In this document: in pieces, positions 45,689 through 57,465 of the stretch
How the letters are laid out: every line of letters starts with the position of its first letter
Position numbering within the stretch: the stretch's first letter is position 1
NCBI GenBank assembly: GCA_021521415.1
Contig: JAIQDT010007380.1
Location: forward strand, 97,719-161,718
DNA: 64,000 nt
DNA from: Bidens hawaiensis
Taxonomy: Eukaryota > Streptophyta > Magnoliopsida > Asterales > Asteraceae
Direction: 5' to 3'
Made by a program: the position numbers and the translations under genes
Notes under the pieces: generated by a model
Seen by the model: the letters and a program-made list of their open reading frames with translations, nothing else
Database searches by the model: none
What the model was told of the DNA's origin: nothing

Positions 45689-47222
45689 TGCATTAAACGT
45701 TTTAAGTCCAAAAATTAAGTCTACACCTACCCCATCTTAGACAAAGAGAGCTAGAAGAGTAGAGTCGAAACAAACTGGTTCGACAAATCACCATAAGCCA
45801 AGGACTCGTTGATAGTACTAATTAGATGCACTAGGTGAAATTTGATGGATGAATGGTCCTGTGGAGGTCGTACAAGCTATTCCTAAATATTATTGGACTT
45901 TGTCCTATAAATTCTAATTTGATATTTATTGACTAAGAACCTTCGATCCCCAGTAGTGTATCCTGAGAGTCACTATCCCCAAGGTAACACGTAAACTCTA
46001 AGTCCCATCTAGTATGTGCATCTTTGGCCTCTTTTACTAACTTTAAACAATGTTTCTTTGACATTTTACAATACATAACTTTCTTCACAAGCATTTGTTT
46101 TTCTTGAACAACTTTCGAGAATACACATACCTTTCAAAACATACTTCTCTCTCTCTGTTTTTTTCAATCTTTTATATCACCCCAAAATATATAACTATTT
46201 CTAAGCTCGTAAAAATATGGACATGTGGTGGTGTGCTGGTTTGAGTGCATTTAATTCTTACCATCTCAAAATTTTCAGATTATTGTAATCCTCCCTAAGC
46301 ATCGAAATTCGGTTTCACCATTTTTCAAATTATTATATATATAAAATCTGCTAAAGAGGACTATCAAAGCTAGTTGGGCCTACTGACACATCCCAAATCA
46401 GATATGCAAACCATCTCTTCTTTTATTATTATATTAAATATTTCAAAAGTTTCGAGAGTTCGTTAGCACAATAGTAATAATATCATTTCCTGCTTAATGT
46501 AGAACAAAAATAATTTTCAATGGACATTTTTCTTTAAAACTTTTTTTTTCTTTTTCAACATTCAGTCGCCCCAGCCACTTTCAGTTTTCGGGTGAATGGC
46601 TATCTCGCACATCTACTTGTAGAAAACATGACCAAACATATACAAGTATATGTCCCTAGAACTTATGTAGCCGACATAATTTTCAGTGAAAGAACAAAAC
46701 AATTTTTTTATTTTTAAATTTTTTTTCTACAACTAAGTAAAATAAATTCCCATCCCCACACTTAGAACGAAATCGTCCTCGATGAGAACAAGGAAAAGAC
46801 AAAAAATAAAATAAACATAAAAAATTAAAATAGCAAAAAGTAAAATAGAGAACGGGTTGCTCCCCTGGTTTATATGCAGATTCTTCATCAGCTGTGTATC
46901 AATCGAGCGACCGTATTTCATTCGCGACCACAACCTCAGGAGAACCAGTCCTAAAACGCCATCAGAGCTACCATGAACATAATCATAAATGCAATAACTC
47001 AAACTCGCTCGCATGTAGCGGCGTACAAAACAGAAAACAAAAACATAAGAAATAAACATATTTTTGTGTCTTTGGAATTTTTTTAATTTTCTTTTATTTA
47101 TATTAATTTTTTTAATTTTTTTTGTATATTTAATATTTTTTTATAAATATAAATATAATAAAGAAAATCATAATACACACTCCACAACTCGGGCTGTCTC
47201 CTGAGTGATACATCCAACACGT
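45689..47222. other. Non-coding 3' region of the Athila-like element
   Basis: Lies between the solo LTR and the integrase stop. A minus-strand ORF at 46733-47059 has hydrophobic runs but no recognised similarity. It occupies the place of an envelope-like gene in some Athila elements, but nothing here supports one. Confidence 0.5.
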
Positions 47223-50200
47223 CTATGCCTCGGTGAGTGAGTCAAGGTAGAACACCTCGACTGTCTGATCAGCTATCGACTCGCCTATGTAATGCTTCAA
47301 CCTGTGACCGTTCACCTTAAACTTCCCGCTCTGATCTTGTATCTCAATAGTGCCATACGGGAATACCTCAGTGACCGTGAGCGGTCCCGACCATCGGGAT
47401 TTCAACTTTTCCAGGAATAACCTCAACCTAGAGTTATACAGTAAGACCTTATCCCCATACTTGAACTGCTTATTACCCTTCAGCTTTCTATCATGCAGTT
47501 CTTTCATCCGCTCCTTATACTTAAATGACTGTGCATACACATGATCCCGAAGCTCCTCTAACTCATGCAACTGATGGAAACGATTTCCCTCTACGGCGGA
47601 TAAATCAAGATTAACCTTCTGAAGGGCCCATGAACCGCGGTGCTCCAACTCAACATGAAGATAACAGGCCTTCCCATAAATCATCCGAAATGGTGTGGAA
47701 CCAGTCGGAGTCTTGTAGGCTGTACAGAAGGCCCACAGAGCATCATCTAATTTGTCGGACCAATCCTGACGATTTGAACCAACCGTTTTCTCGAGAATAC
47801 GCTTGATTCCCCGATTACTCACTTCCACCTGCCCACTAGTCTGTGGGTGGTAGGCGGTCGCAAGCCGATGGATGACCCCATAGCGCTGCAACGCCTTATC
47901 CATCTGCGAATTGCAGAAGTGAGTACCTCGATCACTTATCAAGGATTTCGGGACACCAAAACGAACAAAAAGACTTTTAAGAAAACGAACTACAACTCGG
48001 GAATCATTCGTGGGTAGAGCCTTGGCCTCAACCCACTTTGACACGTAATCGACAGCCACGAGTATGTACTTGTTCCCACACGAAGATAGAAACAGTCCCA
48101 TGAAATCAATGCCCCACACATCAAAAACCTCACAAACTTGAATAGCATTTTGGGGCATTTCGTTTCGCGATGAAATGTTGCTGACACGCTAGAAACGATC
48201 ACAACTCCTAACAAACGCATGCGCGTCCTTAAAGATAAAAGGCCAGTAAAAACCAGAATCAAAGACTTTCTTCGCCGTCGAACTCACACCGTGGTGACCT
48301 CCTGTCGGTCCCACATGACAATGGCTTAGAATCTGCCATCCCTCCTTGATATCTACACACCTCCTAATCAGTTGATCAGCACCGATGCGGAAAAGATACA
48401 GGTCGTCCCATAGGTAAAACTTAATGTCAGCAAAGATTTTCATCTTTTGCTGGTAAGGAAACTTCGGGAGGTACCCATCTGCGAGATAGTTCGCTAAGTC
48501 AGCGAACCATGGAAAACCCTCCTCCCGTGCCGTAACAAACATGAGACTCTCCGTTGGAAAACAATCATCAATCCTGACCCCCGAATCTCCTAACTCTGCT
48601 CCCTCTAGACGCGAAAGATGATCGGCCGCCACATTCTAGCCCCCTTTTTATCACGGATCTCAATATCAAACTCTTGAAGCAACATGATCCATCGAATAAG
48701 ACGAGGCTTAGCATCCTGCTTGCTGAAGAGATATCTAATAACATGATCCGTGTAAACAATCGTCTTGGACAGAATTAGATAGGACCTAAATTTGTCGAAT
48801 GCAAACAGCACAGCTAAAAGCTTTTTCTCTGTAGTAGTATAGCTCTCCTGTGCGCCATTTAAGGTTCGGCTAGCGTAGTAGATCGGATGGAAGTTTTTAT
48901 CCTTCTGCTGTCCAAGAACCGCTCCTACTGCGAAGTCGCTCACGTCACACATTAAATCGAATGGTAACGACCAGTCGGGAGCAACCATGATCGGGGCGTT
49001 AATGAGTTTGTCTTTTAAAAGATCAAATGCCTCGATGCACTGCTCATAAAAGATGAATGGAGCATCCTTCTCCAGAAGTTTGGTCATGGGTCTCGCGATC
49101 TTAGAAAAATCTTTGACGAACCGGCGGCAGAACCCGGCATGACCAAGAAAACTACGAATGGATCTCATAGAAGTAGGTGGGGGAAGATTAGAAATGGTCT
49201 TGACCTTCGCTTGGTCAAACTCTATCCCCACACTTGAAATCCGATGCCCCAGAACAATGCCCTCGCGAACCATGAAATGACACTTCTCCTAGTTAAGGAC
49301 TAGGTTTGTGTCAACGCAGTGGGACATCATCCTCTCAAGATTAGACAAACAATGATAGAAGGAACTCCCAAATATAAAAAATCATCCATGAACACCTCCA
49401 TGGAGTCCTCGATCATATCATGGAAAATGGCCACCATACACCTCTGGAATGTGGCCGGAGCGTTACACAGTCCGAACAACATATGTTTATAGGCAAACGT
49501 TCCGTAAGGACAGGTAAATGTGGTTTTCTCCTGGTCATCGAGGGCTATCGGAACCTCGAAATACCCGGAGAAACCATCTAGAAAGCAGTATTACTGCTGA
49601 CCCGCCAAACGCTCCAACATCTGATCAATGAAGGGTAAAGGAAATTGGTCTTTCCTAGTGGCATCATTCAGTCAGCGATAGTCGATGCAGACTCGCCATC
49701 CCGTCACAGTCCTAGTGGGAATAAGCTCATTCCTCTCATTGGTGACGACAGTCATGCCACCCTTTTTAGGAACCACTTGAACTGGACTCACCTAAGGACT
49801 ATCAGAAATGGGTAAAATGATCCCCGCATCAAGGAGTTTAATAATCTCCTTCTTCACAACCTCTTGCATTTTCAGATTAAGCCGTCGTTGCAGCTGAACA
49901 ACAGTTTTGAAATTTTCCTCCATGAGGATTTTGTGAGTGCAAAACGAAGGGTTGATACCCTTAATGTCGATAATCTTCCATGCAATCGCCTCTTTGTGCT
50001 CTCGTAGCACCCTCAACAACTTCTCCTTCTTGACTTCCGTCAAAGCAGATGCAATGATAACCGACAACTTCCTCTCTTCATCTAAAAACACATACTCAAT
50101 ACGGGCAGGATAATCCTTAAGCTCTAAGGAAGAAGGAGGATTCTCGACGGAAGGTCGGTCCATAGGATTGTCTCATACGATCTCAGTAGACACACCAGTT

Positions 50201-50261
50201 CAGGGATATGAGAATCGGTGTCGTCATCTAAGGACTGATTAGTCATGGAAACCATCTCAAT
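47223..50261 (-). pseudogene. Pol of the Athila-like element (RT, RNase H, integrase)
   Basis: RT begins near 50163 (PARIEYVFLDEERKLSVIIA), reads through several stops, and shows EVFMDDF near 49400. RNase H is at about 49273-48605 ([47 protein letters not shown]). The integrase zinc-binding region is at 48632-48189 (HCHVGPTGGHHG) and the core at 48158-47223, with Asp in WGIDFMG, Asp in [12 protein letters not shown] and Glu in [10 protein letters not shown]. At least five stops or frame changes between 49800 and 48600 rule out function. Integrase alone is open for 311 residues. Confidence 0.85.
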
Positions 50262-51344
50262 CTATGGAATCTCCCTATTGAGAATCTGGGTGTCGGAGGC
50301 AGATCTTCCACAGATTTCGCTGAAAAACTCCCCAACATGTTCCATGATGGTATCAATGAAGTACAGGGAATCATTAGCAGACTTGGGGTGTTTTAGTGAC
50401 TGTCGAACGTCAAAGGTGACGTTCTCATCCCCAACTCTCAAAATCAACTTACCCTGGTAGACGTCGATCAAAGCCTGTGCAGTGGCAAGGAATGGTCGGC
50501 CCAAGATAAGTGGGACACTATCATCATCGTTCATGTCCAAGATGACAAAGTCCACCAGGAAGATGAACTTGTCGACACGAACAATCATGTTCTCGACCAC
50601 CCCTCGGGGGTATTTCACAGAACGACCAGAAAGCTGGATACTCATACGGGTAGGCCTTGGTTTGCCTAAGCCCAACTTGCGATACACGGAATACGACATG
50701 AGATTAATAGTGGCACCAAGATCCGCCAGCGCATGAACAACCGTATTATCACTCACGATGCAGGGAATCGTGAAACTCCCAGGATCGGACATCTTTTCTG
50801 GTAACTTTCTCTGCAAGACTGCAAAGCAACCATCACTCAGTGGGATGGAAGAGACCTCAGCTAATTTCTCCTTATTCGAAAGAATATCCTTAAGGAACTT
50901 TGCATATTTCGGCATTTGAGTGAGTGCCTCAAGGAATGGAATGTTAAGGTGAAGCTGCTTCAGAAGATCAAGAAATTTGGAGTTCTGCTCCTTGTCTTTA
51001 TCCCTACGGACTCTCCCGGGATATGGAAGTCTAGGTTTGTAGACTCTCGCTGGTGTGCTTGGTAACTGTTGGTTCTCGGCATGTGCTGTACTTCTTGGGT
51101 TGCGCCTCTGATGCACCTTGGCCGATGGAGACTCCAACTGAATCTCCTCATCCACCTGCTCATCTACATCTAAGGCAGGCTCCTCAATGACTCCTCTCAT
51201 CGCCTCCTGACTCACGGGCTCGCTACGTGCCCTTGCACCGCTTCTCGTCATCAAATCCTTCGCGAACGCCTTCGGATTTTGCTCAATATTACTCGGAAGT
51301 GTTCCTGGCGATCTCTCATTCAGACGACTTGCTATCTTTCCCAT
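50262..51344 (-). pseudogene. Gag C-terminus and protease of the Athila-like element
   Basis: An open 360-residue stretch. The Pro/Arg-rich N-part (VYKPRLPYPGRVRRDKDKEQ) and the FLDLLKQLHLNIPFLEAL block are typical of Athila Gag-Pro. The protease motif is ADLGATINLMSYSVY near residue 215, followed by ILGRPFLATAQALIDV. It lacks a proper start because upstream gag is frameshifted. Confidence 0.8.
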
Positions 51345-52691
51345 CTACCGCTTAAGATTTTGAATTGACGCTCCCTGATTTTTCATGAATGACTCGTGCT
51401 CCCGAAATTTCTCTTGAGTCTCTTTGTGACGGGAGTCCTCTCGAGTCATAAGCTGCGACAGCATCTGTGTTTGCTGTGCTATCATCTCCTCTAACGTGGG
51501 CTTCTTCTCCCCACTACTCGCTCCCTCACCGGAATCCTGGAAAAGACTCTGATGCTTCTGGAAGTCGGACTGATTTCCGTTCCTCTAGTTGGAATTTTGG
51601 TTACATCTCCACCCTGAATTATAATAATTGAAAGAGTTTTGATTTCGGTTCGAATTACTAACAAAGTCAACTGCCTCCTCCTGGAAACCTACGGGGCACT
51701 AAACGGTATCATGCCCCCCTCTACAGATCTCCCACAATTTACTTTTCACCTGCAAGTCCTTCACGATCTTTGCCAATGCCTCAACCTGTGCTGCAAGTGC
51801 GGTGCTCGTGTCGACCGGATGCATGCCGCGTGATGAGGACTCGACGGTCTTGGTACTCTTAGCGGGTGGTCGCTGGTATCCACTCATGGCTAACCATTAA
51901 ACAAGGCAATACATTCATCTGTATCCTTCGTCGTCAATAAGTTGCCTCCCGCAGCTGTGTCGAGCATACTCTGAGTCGCGTACGTCAATCCGTTATAAAA
52001 TTTTTCAACAACTGTCCAGTCTTGCAGACCGTGGTTTGGACATATAGAGAATAAATTTTTAAATCTCTCCAACGCCTCGTAGAAGCTCTAGGTGTCCTCC
52101 ATTTGGAAATAATGAATCTGGTTACGCAGAACGGCCTTAGCCGGAGGATCGTATTTGTCAAGAAACTGGGTCTGCATGGCAGCCCAAATAGCAATGGATC
52201 CCTGTGGGAAGGACTCGAGCCATAGAATCGCATGATCAACGAGTGAGAATGGAAAAACGCGGAGTTTGATGGCGTCTTCGGATACGCCTACAAGATGAAA
52301 AGTGTCACAAATACGTGTAATGCGAGTGAGATGAGAATGTGGGTTCTCGTGGAGCAACCCGTGAAATTGAGCAGAATGAGAAATGGTGTTCAGAATGTTC
52401 GATGGAATCTGCCAATTTGTCAGAACTGCGATGGCTGGTGGAGCAATGCTAGATCTCGCGCCCGCATCGACCGGATGGGTCCGGTCTACAACTGTCCTCG
52501 TTGGTGGTGGAACTGCTTCGCCCATAATCCTATCCCTAATGACGGATTCAGAAAAAGTAGGAGAAGAGGATGTATTACCGACGGACGCAGGAGAACTGGA
52601 AGACGGTCTGGCACGACGCCTCTCACACAACTCTCTCTGGTTCGGAAAATCCTTCGGCTTCTGGCGGTCCTAGAGATCGAGTACGTCGCAT
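51345..52691 (-). pseudogene. Gag of the Athila-like element
   Basis: The start is at 52691 (MRRTRSLGPPE). A frame change near 52630 leads to the capsid block (FHGLLHENPHSHLTRI, FPFSLVDHAILWLESFPQGS). After a stop at about 52088 it continues with FYNGLTYATQSMLDTAAGG. At least three frame changes precede 51344. The domain order is normal for the family. Confidence 0.75.
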
Positions 52692-52826
52692 ACAACTATT
52701 AAAATAAACAAAATAAACTAAAATTAGCTAAACTATTTTAAACTAACAAACAAAGCAAATAAAAAAAACAAGTAGCAAACAAGGTAAGTCCTAACCTGAT
52801 TCGTTCTCAATACGCCTCTAACCGTG

Positions 52827-52844
52827 TCCCCGATAACGGCGCCA
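52827..52844 (-). other. Primer binding site of the Athila-like element
   Basis: Minus strand TGGCGCCGTTATCGGGGA, six bases after the LTR end; close to the common Athila-type primer site. Confidence 0.8.
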
Positions 52845-52850
52845 AAAACT

Positions 52851-53609
52851 TGATGTGTGTCAAATGATGTTCTTTCTATGAAACTCACAACTAAGCTTTA
52901 AATTTATAAAACGAAACTCCTAACGAATCCACACACAACCGGCAAGTGTACCGATCAAAAGTAGTATAGACCTAAGGAAGTCCGAGTATCGAACACGAGG
53001 ACACGTGAAAACGTCTATGATCACTAACCCTAGAAAAGACCTTCCTAAGAATAATATTTTTTAAATGATTTTTAATTATTAACTACTTGACCTAACTTAC
53101 TTTAACTAACTTAAAAGACTTAACCTAACAAGACTTAACAAAACTTTGAGAATGAGACTTAACAATGGAGAAAACGTCTACCTAGGTAAGAATCCTATTG
53201 AAGGTATAATAAGCTAATGGATTGAAGAATCTCACGACACCGGTTTTTCTAAGGATGACACAACTAAGGCTCACTCAAGAACGCTAGATCACCTCTCGGT
53301 CTCACTAACAAACTCTAACTTACACTTAATTGATTTTAAGAACAAGAACGGAAAACGAATTGCTAAAGTGTTCTAATGTCGACTCTCCCCTCGGTCTCAC
53401 CGACACACGACCCTAATGGAAACGAATACTACGAAACCAAGGATAGAGGAACCATTTAGTTTAACTTAAACTAGGTCAACTAATCGCTCACAAACCCAAA
53501 CCCGACAAGAACCGAACCCGCTCTCGCGCGATCCTAATCTTAACAAGTAAAAGCTATGAGATGAGTTTACTTCCTATCACCTCTCGGTCTCTAAGAAGGT
53601 GCCTACTAT
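52851..53609 (-). repeat. 5' LTR of the Athila-like element, truncated
   Basis: Matches 37891-38646 and then stops abruptly after ggtgcctac, where MULE sequence begins. About 940 bases that the 3' LTR still has are missing, so a deletion removed the LTR start and some MULE sequence. Confidence 0.85.
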
Positions 53610-54352
53610 CAACTTCTACCCTACAATCAACATCTACCCATTTTCAACCTATACCCTACAATCAACATCTAGCCCACCATCACCCTCTAACCCAACATCA
53701 ACCTCTAGCCCACCATCACCCTCTTACTTAAAATCAACCTCTAGCCCACCATCACCCTCTAACCCAACATCAACCTCTAGCCCACCGTCACCCTCTAGCT
53801 CACTTAGCTGTCCAATATCACTTGACTGCCCAATACCACTTAACTTCCCAAAATCACTTAACTGACCACCACCACTTGCTAGATTTGGCATAATATGGAC
53901 AATAACATAAGGTCTTGGCCCTTCAATTTCTTCAATAGTCAATGATTTGCCTATTTTGGCTTAGGTGAGGAGAAAAACTCCTTAATGTCTTTAACTCCAT
54001 GTTGTGTATAAACGTCAATGAGCTTATGCTCTTCCACATGTGTAGCTAACCTCAAAACATCTAGGTCGCTACACAGGTCTTCAAGACCATCATCTAAGCT
54101 CTTTTTAGGATGTAAAAACTTATATAAAATTACATAAATACTAGAATAGTCTAACTCACCCATCATTTCACTTACTTCGTGAACTGAGAACATGTCAATG
54201 TCAATCAGGTCCACAAAATTAAACCTACCTCCTACATATGTGCGATTCAAAGGACTAGTAAACCTACCACCGTGATGAATCTTTAAGCTGAAAATATTAG
54301 GATAAACCACTACAAATAGCATAACTTTGTAAGTTAAACCCCCAAAATACAA
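53610..54352 (-). pseudogene. MULE transposase gene, N-terminal part (PB1-like domain)
   Basis: From 54352 the minus strand reads a 133-residue frame with FSLKIHHGGRFTSPLNRTYV and YVGGRFNFVDLIDIDMFSVH, the PB1-like N-terminus seen on MULE transposase-like proteins of daisies and related plants (recognised from memory). After a frame change at about 53945 it continues through IEGPRPYVIVHIMPN into repeats of (L/V)EGDGGLEVDVG (53860-53720). The remainder of the gene lies beyond the retrotransposon, from 37890 downward, in the same orientation. Confidence 0.7.
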
Positions 54353-54733
54353 ACCTAAATAAAAAAAATATCAAAAAATCAAAATTTGAGTCTGTCATTA
54401 CCTTATATCTCATCATTTTTAAGAACAATATAAGGATCCATGTTTTATCTTGAATAAGTTATCACGATATTCTTTTTACCATTTCTAGTCTCCAATAACA
54501 TGAGTGAATCATGAATTATTGTTAGTCATCAACCTTGATTTGTTGAGTGAAAGTGATAAAACATTTTTCATCAAAGGATAATTGCAAAATAACCATGTAC
54601 TTTACTAAACTAAATCACATATTTAATATAATCACCAAGTAAAACAAAGCTTCTTCTTAGAAATTAGATGGTAAATGGAATTTAGCTCATAATGAGTATT
54701 AAAAGAGATGAAGATAGCAAACACATGATCAAA
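54353..54733. other. Upstream flank of the MULE gene
   Basis: AT-rich, no ORF. It should contain the promoter and perhaps the right terminal repeat of the MULE, but none was identified. Confidence 0.45.
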
Positions 54734-55329
54734 CTACTCATTCTTGGCTGAGATGTTTCCGGCCCTTTGACAAGCATCACATGCTTGGATCAAAGCATGT
54801 GTGTCTTTATATATGGTGGGCCAAAAAAATCCTGCATCAAACATTTTTCTAACCGTGGTGGCGGTACTTTGGTGTCCACCAATTGGTCCTTCATGACAGT
54901 GTTTGAGAATATCTATGGTTTCCTTTCTTGATACACACCTATGAACAACCTGATCGGCTCCTATCCTAAACAAGTATGGATCTTCCCAGAAGTAGAACTT
55001 AAGGTCGGAGAACAATTTCTTCCATTGTCGATGAGTTAGCCCTTTTCTTAGGATTCCGAAAGCTAGGTAGTTCGCGAAATCAGCAAACCAAGGAATTTCA
55101 TCCTCCTCTTTCATGAATGTTTGGATATGCATAAGGACTTCATGTGGAAAATTATCATCGATAATTTCCTTGTGATGTTCTTTTGAAGCTGGTCATTCTA
55201 AACGTGACAGAAGGTCTGCGACTACATTTTATTCTCCTTTCTTGTCCTTGACTTCTATGTCGAATTCTTGGAGTAGTAGAATCCATCGGATGAGTCTGGG
55301 TTTGGCATCTTACTTGTTGAAGAGGTATC
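54734..55329 (-). pseudogene. Second Athila-like pol fragment (RNase H end to integrase finger)
   Basis: From 55329 the minus strand reads [20 protein letters not shown] with stops. An open frame at 55132-54734 follows, with WFADFANYLAFGI, LFRIGADQVVHRCVSR and HCHEGPIGGHQS ... CDACQRAG, the integrase zinc-binding region. It is homologous to 48750-48190 but clearly a different copy. Its upstream side is cut by the chromovirus at 55330. Confidence 0.8.
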
Positions 55330-57423
55330 TGTAAGGCCCCGTTATCGGTAACCCTACTTTCGTGTTGGATTTACTCATAAACACAGTTCTAAATATCAGA
55401 GTTAATTAAAACATTTACGCGGAATATAAAACTTTCATAAAACATTACAATATTTCATAACTTGTCTCAAAACATCCTTTGTCTTTCACATTAAAACATT
55501 AAAATTAAAACATCATAAGTCTTCAGATGCCAGGCTCTTGTTCAGTGCCACGTGTCTCCTCAAGCGAGCTGCCTCATCCTACTCACCTGCGTGCATACTA
55601 AAAGTCAGCTACGCTGAGTGAGTTCTAGATAATCACATAATCATACCATTCACATAACATTATATTCTTTCATTCATACTTTCATACTTTCATACTTCCT
55701 TACTTTCTTACTTTCTTTTGTATTAACTTACTTTCATATCTTACGTTATAAAGAGCATTACGCCCTACATTCCTCGAGAATTATTAGGGCTCGGTACCCT
55801 CCTTCCTCGAGTATTATTAGGGCTCGGTACCCTCCTTCCTCGAGTATTATTAGGGCTCGGTACCCTCTTTCCACGAGTATTATTAGGGCTCGGTTTCCCT
55901 CTTTCCTCGAATATTAGTAGGGTTCGATTCCCTAGTTCTCGAATATTAGTAGGGTTCGATTCCCTCTTCGTTACCATACAACCATACATCATACCTCGAG
56001 TATTATTAGGGCTCGGTACCCTTTTCGTAACCATACAACCATCCTTTCCTTCTTTTATTAACTTTATCACATTCATACACATAAGCATACATATCATACT
56101 TACCTTAACTTAGCGTTACGACCTGACAGTACGTGCAATATCCGAAGATCGTTCACGTACCGTCAAGCCATCATTCATACATTTCACATTATTCACATAA
56201 GGCATACACTTATCTCTTAGGATAAGCGTATTAACAAACATATTGAGTATGCACACAGCCCCGAAAACATAACACATAAATGGGGCTAGAAACTCACCTG
56301 AACACGGTTACGTTCACCGTTAATCGTAATCCCTTTCTTCAGTTGTGCACGGCTGACTGTATAACAAGTATACGTATCAATTAACTATCACTTCTCATAA
56401 TGTATCTCTATCTTTATGTGACCCACAACGAACGGGGGTCCGGGGGCAGCGCCCCTGGCAGTGGGGTCTATGGGCGGCAGCCCCTAGCAGGGTCCAAGGG
56501 GCAGAGCCCCTGGCTGTGGTCGAGCTGCCAGGTCAGCTTGGAAAAATTTTATTTCCATTAACTGTCTTAACACATTTTTCATTAGATTTTAAATTTATTT
56601 TCGAAACGAACTTGGCTTTAGGCGAAGTTAAACCTCAGGCGAACTTAGCTTTAGGCGAAGTTAAACCTCAGGCGAACTTAGCTTTAGGCGAAGTTAAACC
56701 TCAGGCGAACATAGCTTTAGGCGAAGTTAAACCTCAGGCAAACTTAGCTTTAGGCGAAGTTAAACCTCAGGCGAACTTATCATCAGGCGAACTTAAACTT
56801 CAGGCGAACTTGTCATCAGGCGAACTTAGCTTGCAGGCGAAGTTCATCAGGCGAACTTAGCTTGCAGGCGAAGTTCATCGCTTGAAGGCGAAGTTTCCCA
56901 GATGAAGGCGAAGTTGCCCAGATGAAGGCGAAGTTGCCCAGATGTCCGCTGTTTCGGTTTCTGATCAACATTTCGGGCGATTTTAACAGCCTTGTTAAGG
57001 TTCAATACCACCCACTACACTTCCCGACCATTTTCGGTCGTTTATACACTAAAAGCTCGGATCTTTAAACTTCCAAGATCAAGAATCATACCTTTTGAGC
57101 TTGTTTGGATCTCGTTTATTTTGGTATCACCACTAATCTTTCTCTCTTACCCGGACCTCGCTCGATCCTTCCTTCTTTCTCGGCCCGGCCGGCGGCGGTT
57201 TTGGGTGTGCTTGGTGTGTGTGTATGTGTGTGTTTAGGAGAGTGGGGGAAAATGAAGATATTTTGGGATTTTGGGGGTATTTATATCCCTGAAATCCCAT
57301 TCTCATTTAACCCATCTCAATTAATCCAAGTCCAAGACCCGCTCCTTCCCCGACATTAATCAATTACGCGAAATCACTAAACATAACTTCCTTTATTCAT
57401 CATTAAAATTTTAGGATGTTACA
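55330..57423 (-). repeat. 3' LTR of the chromovirus
   Basis: 2094 bases, TGTAAGGCCCCGTT ... AGGATGTTACA. It contains the 32-bp minisatellite (55768-56025), the GC-rich block (56435-56515), the ggcgaa array (56607-56935) and a minus-strand TATAAATA (57278-57285). Confidence 0.93.
57278..57285 (-). promoter_or_regulatory. TATA box of the chromovirus LTR
   Basis: TATAAATA on the minus strand in a context conserved with 43513-43520 of the solo LTR; the active 5' copy lies outside the window. Confidence 0.65.
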
Positions 57424-57445
57424 AGTCTTCCCCCCTTAAAGAGGT
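57424..57445 (-). other. Polypurine tract of the chromovirus
   Basis: Minus strand cctctttaaggggggaagac abuts the LTR start TGTAACATCC; aaggggggaag is the purine core. Confidence 0.8.
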
Positions 57446-57465
57446 TTCGTCCCCGAACCTAACTA

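Larger units (their letters stand above)
37891..53609 (-). mobile_element. Athila-like Ty3/gypsy retrotransposon, decayed, inserted in the MULE gene
   Basis: The 3' LTR is at 37891-39586 and the truncated 5' LTR at 52851-53609, with primer site, gag, protease, RT, RNase H and integrase between on the minus strand. The protease-gag style (DLGATINLMSY) and primer site TGGCGCCGTTATCGGGGA fit the Athila/Tat branch. No second RNase H and no envelope-like gene is seen: once nested insertions are subtracted only about 1.7 kb remains between integrase and the 3' LTR. Stops occur throughout pol. The MULE gene resumes on both sides. The TSD cannot be tested because the outer end of the 5' LTR is gone. 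Confidence 0.85.

Noticed and set aside
45689..47222. Envelope-like gene of the Athila-like element
   Set aside because: Position fits, but the only ORF is short, has no clear signal peptide/TM pair, and the available space is too small.
56516..56860. ORF with repeated ANLALGEVKPQ
   Set aside because: Translation of the GGCGAA minisatellite in a chromovirus LTR.
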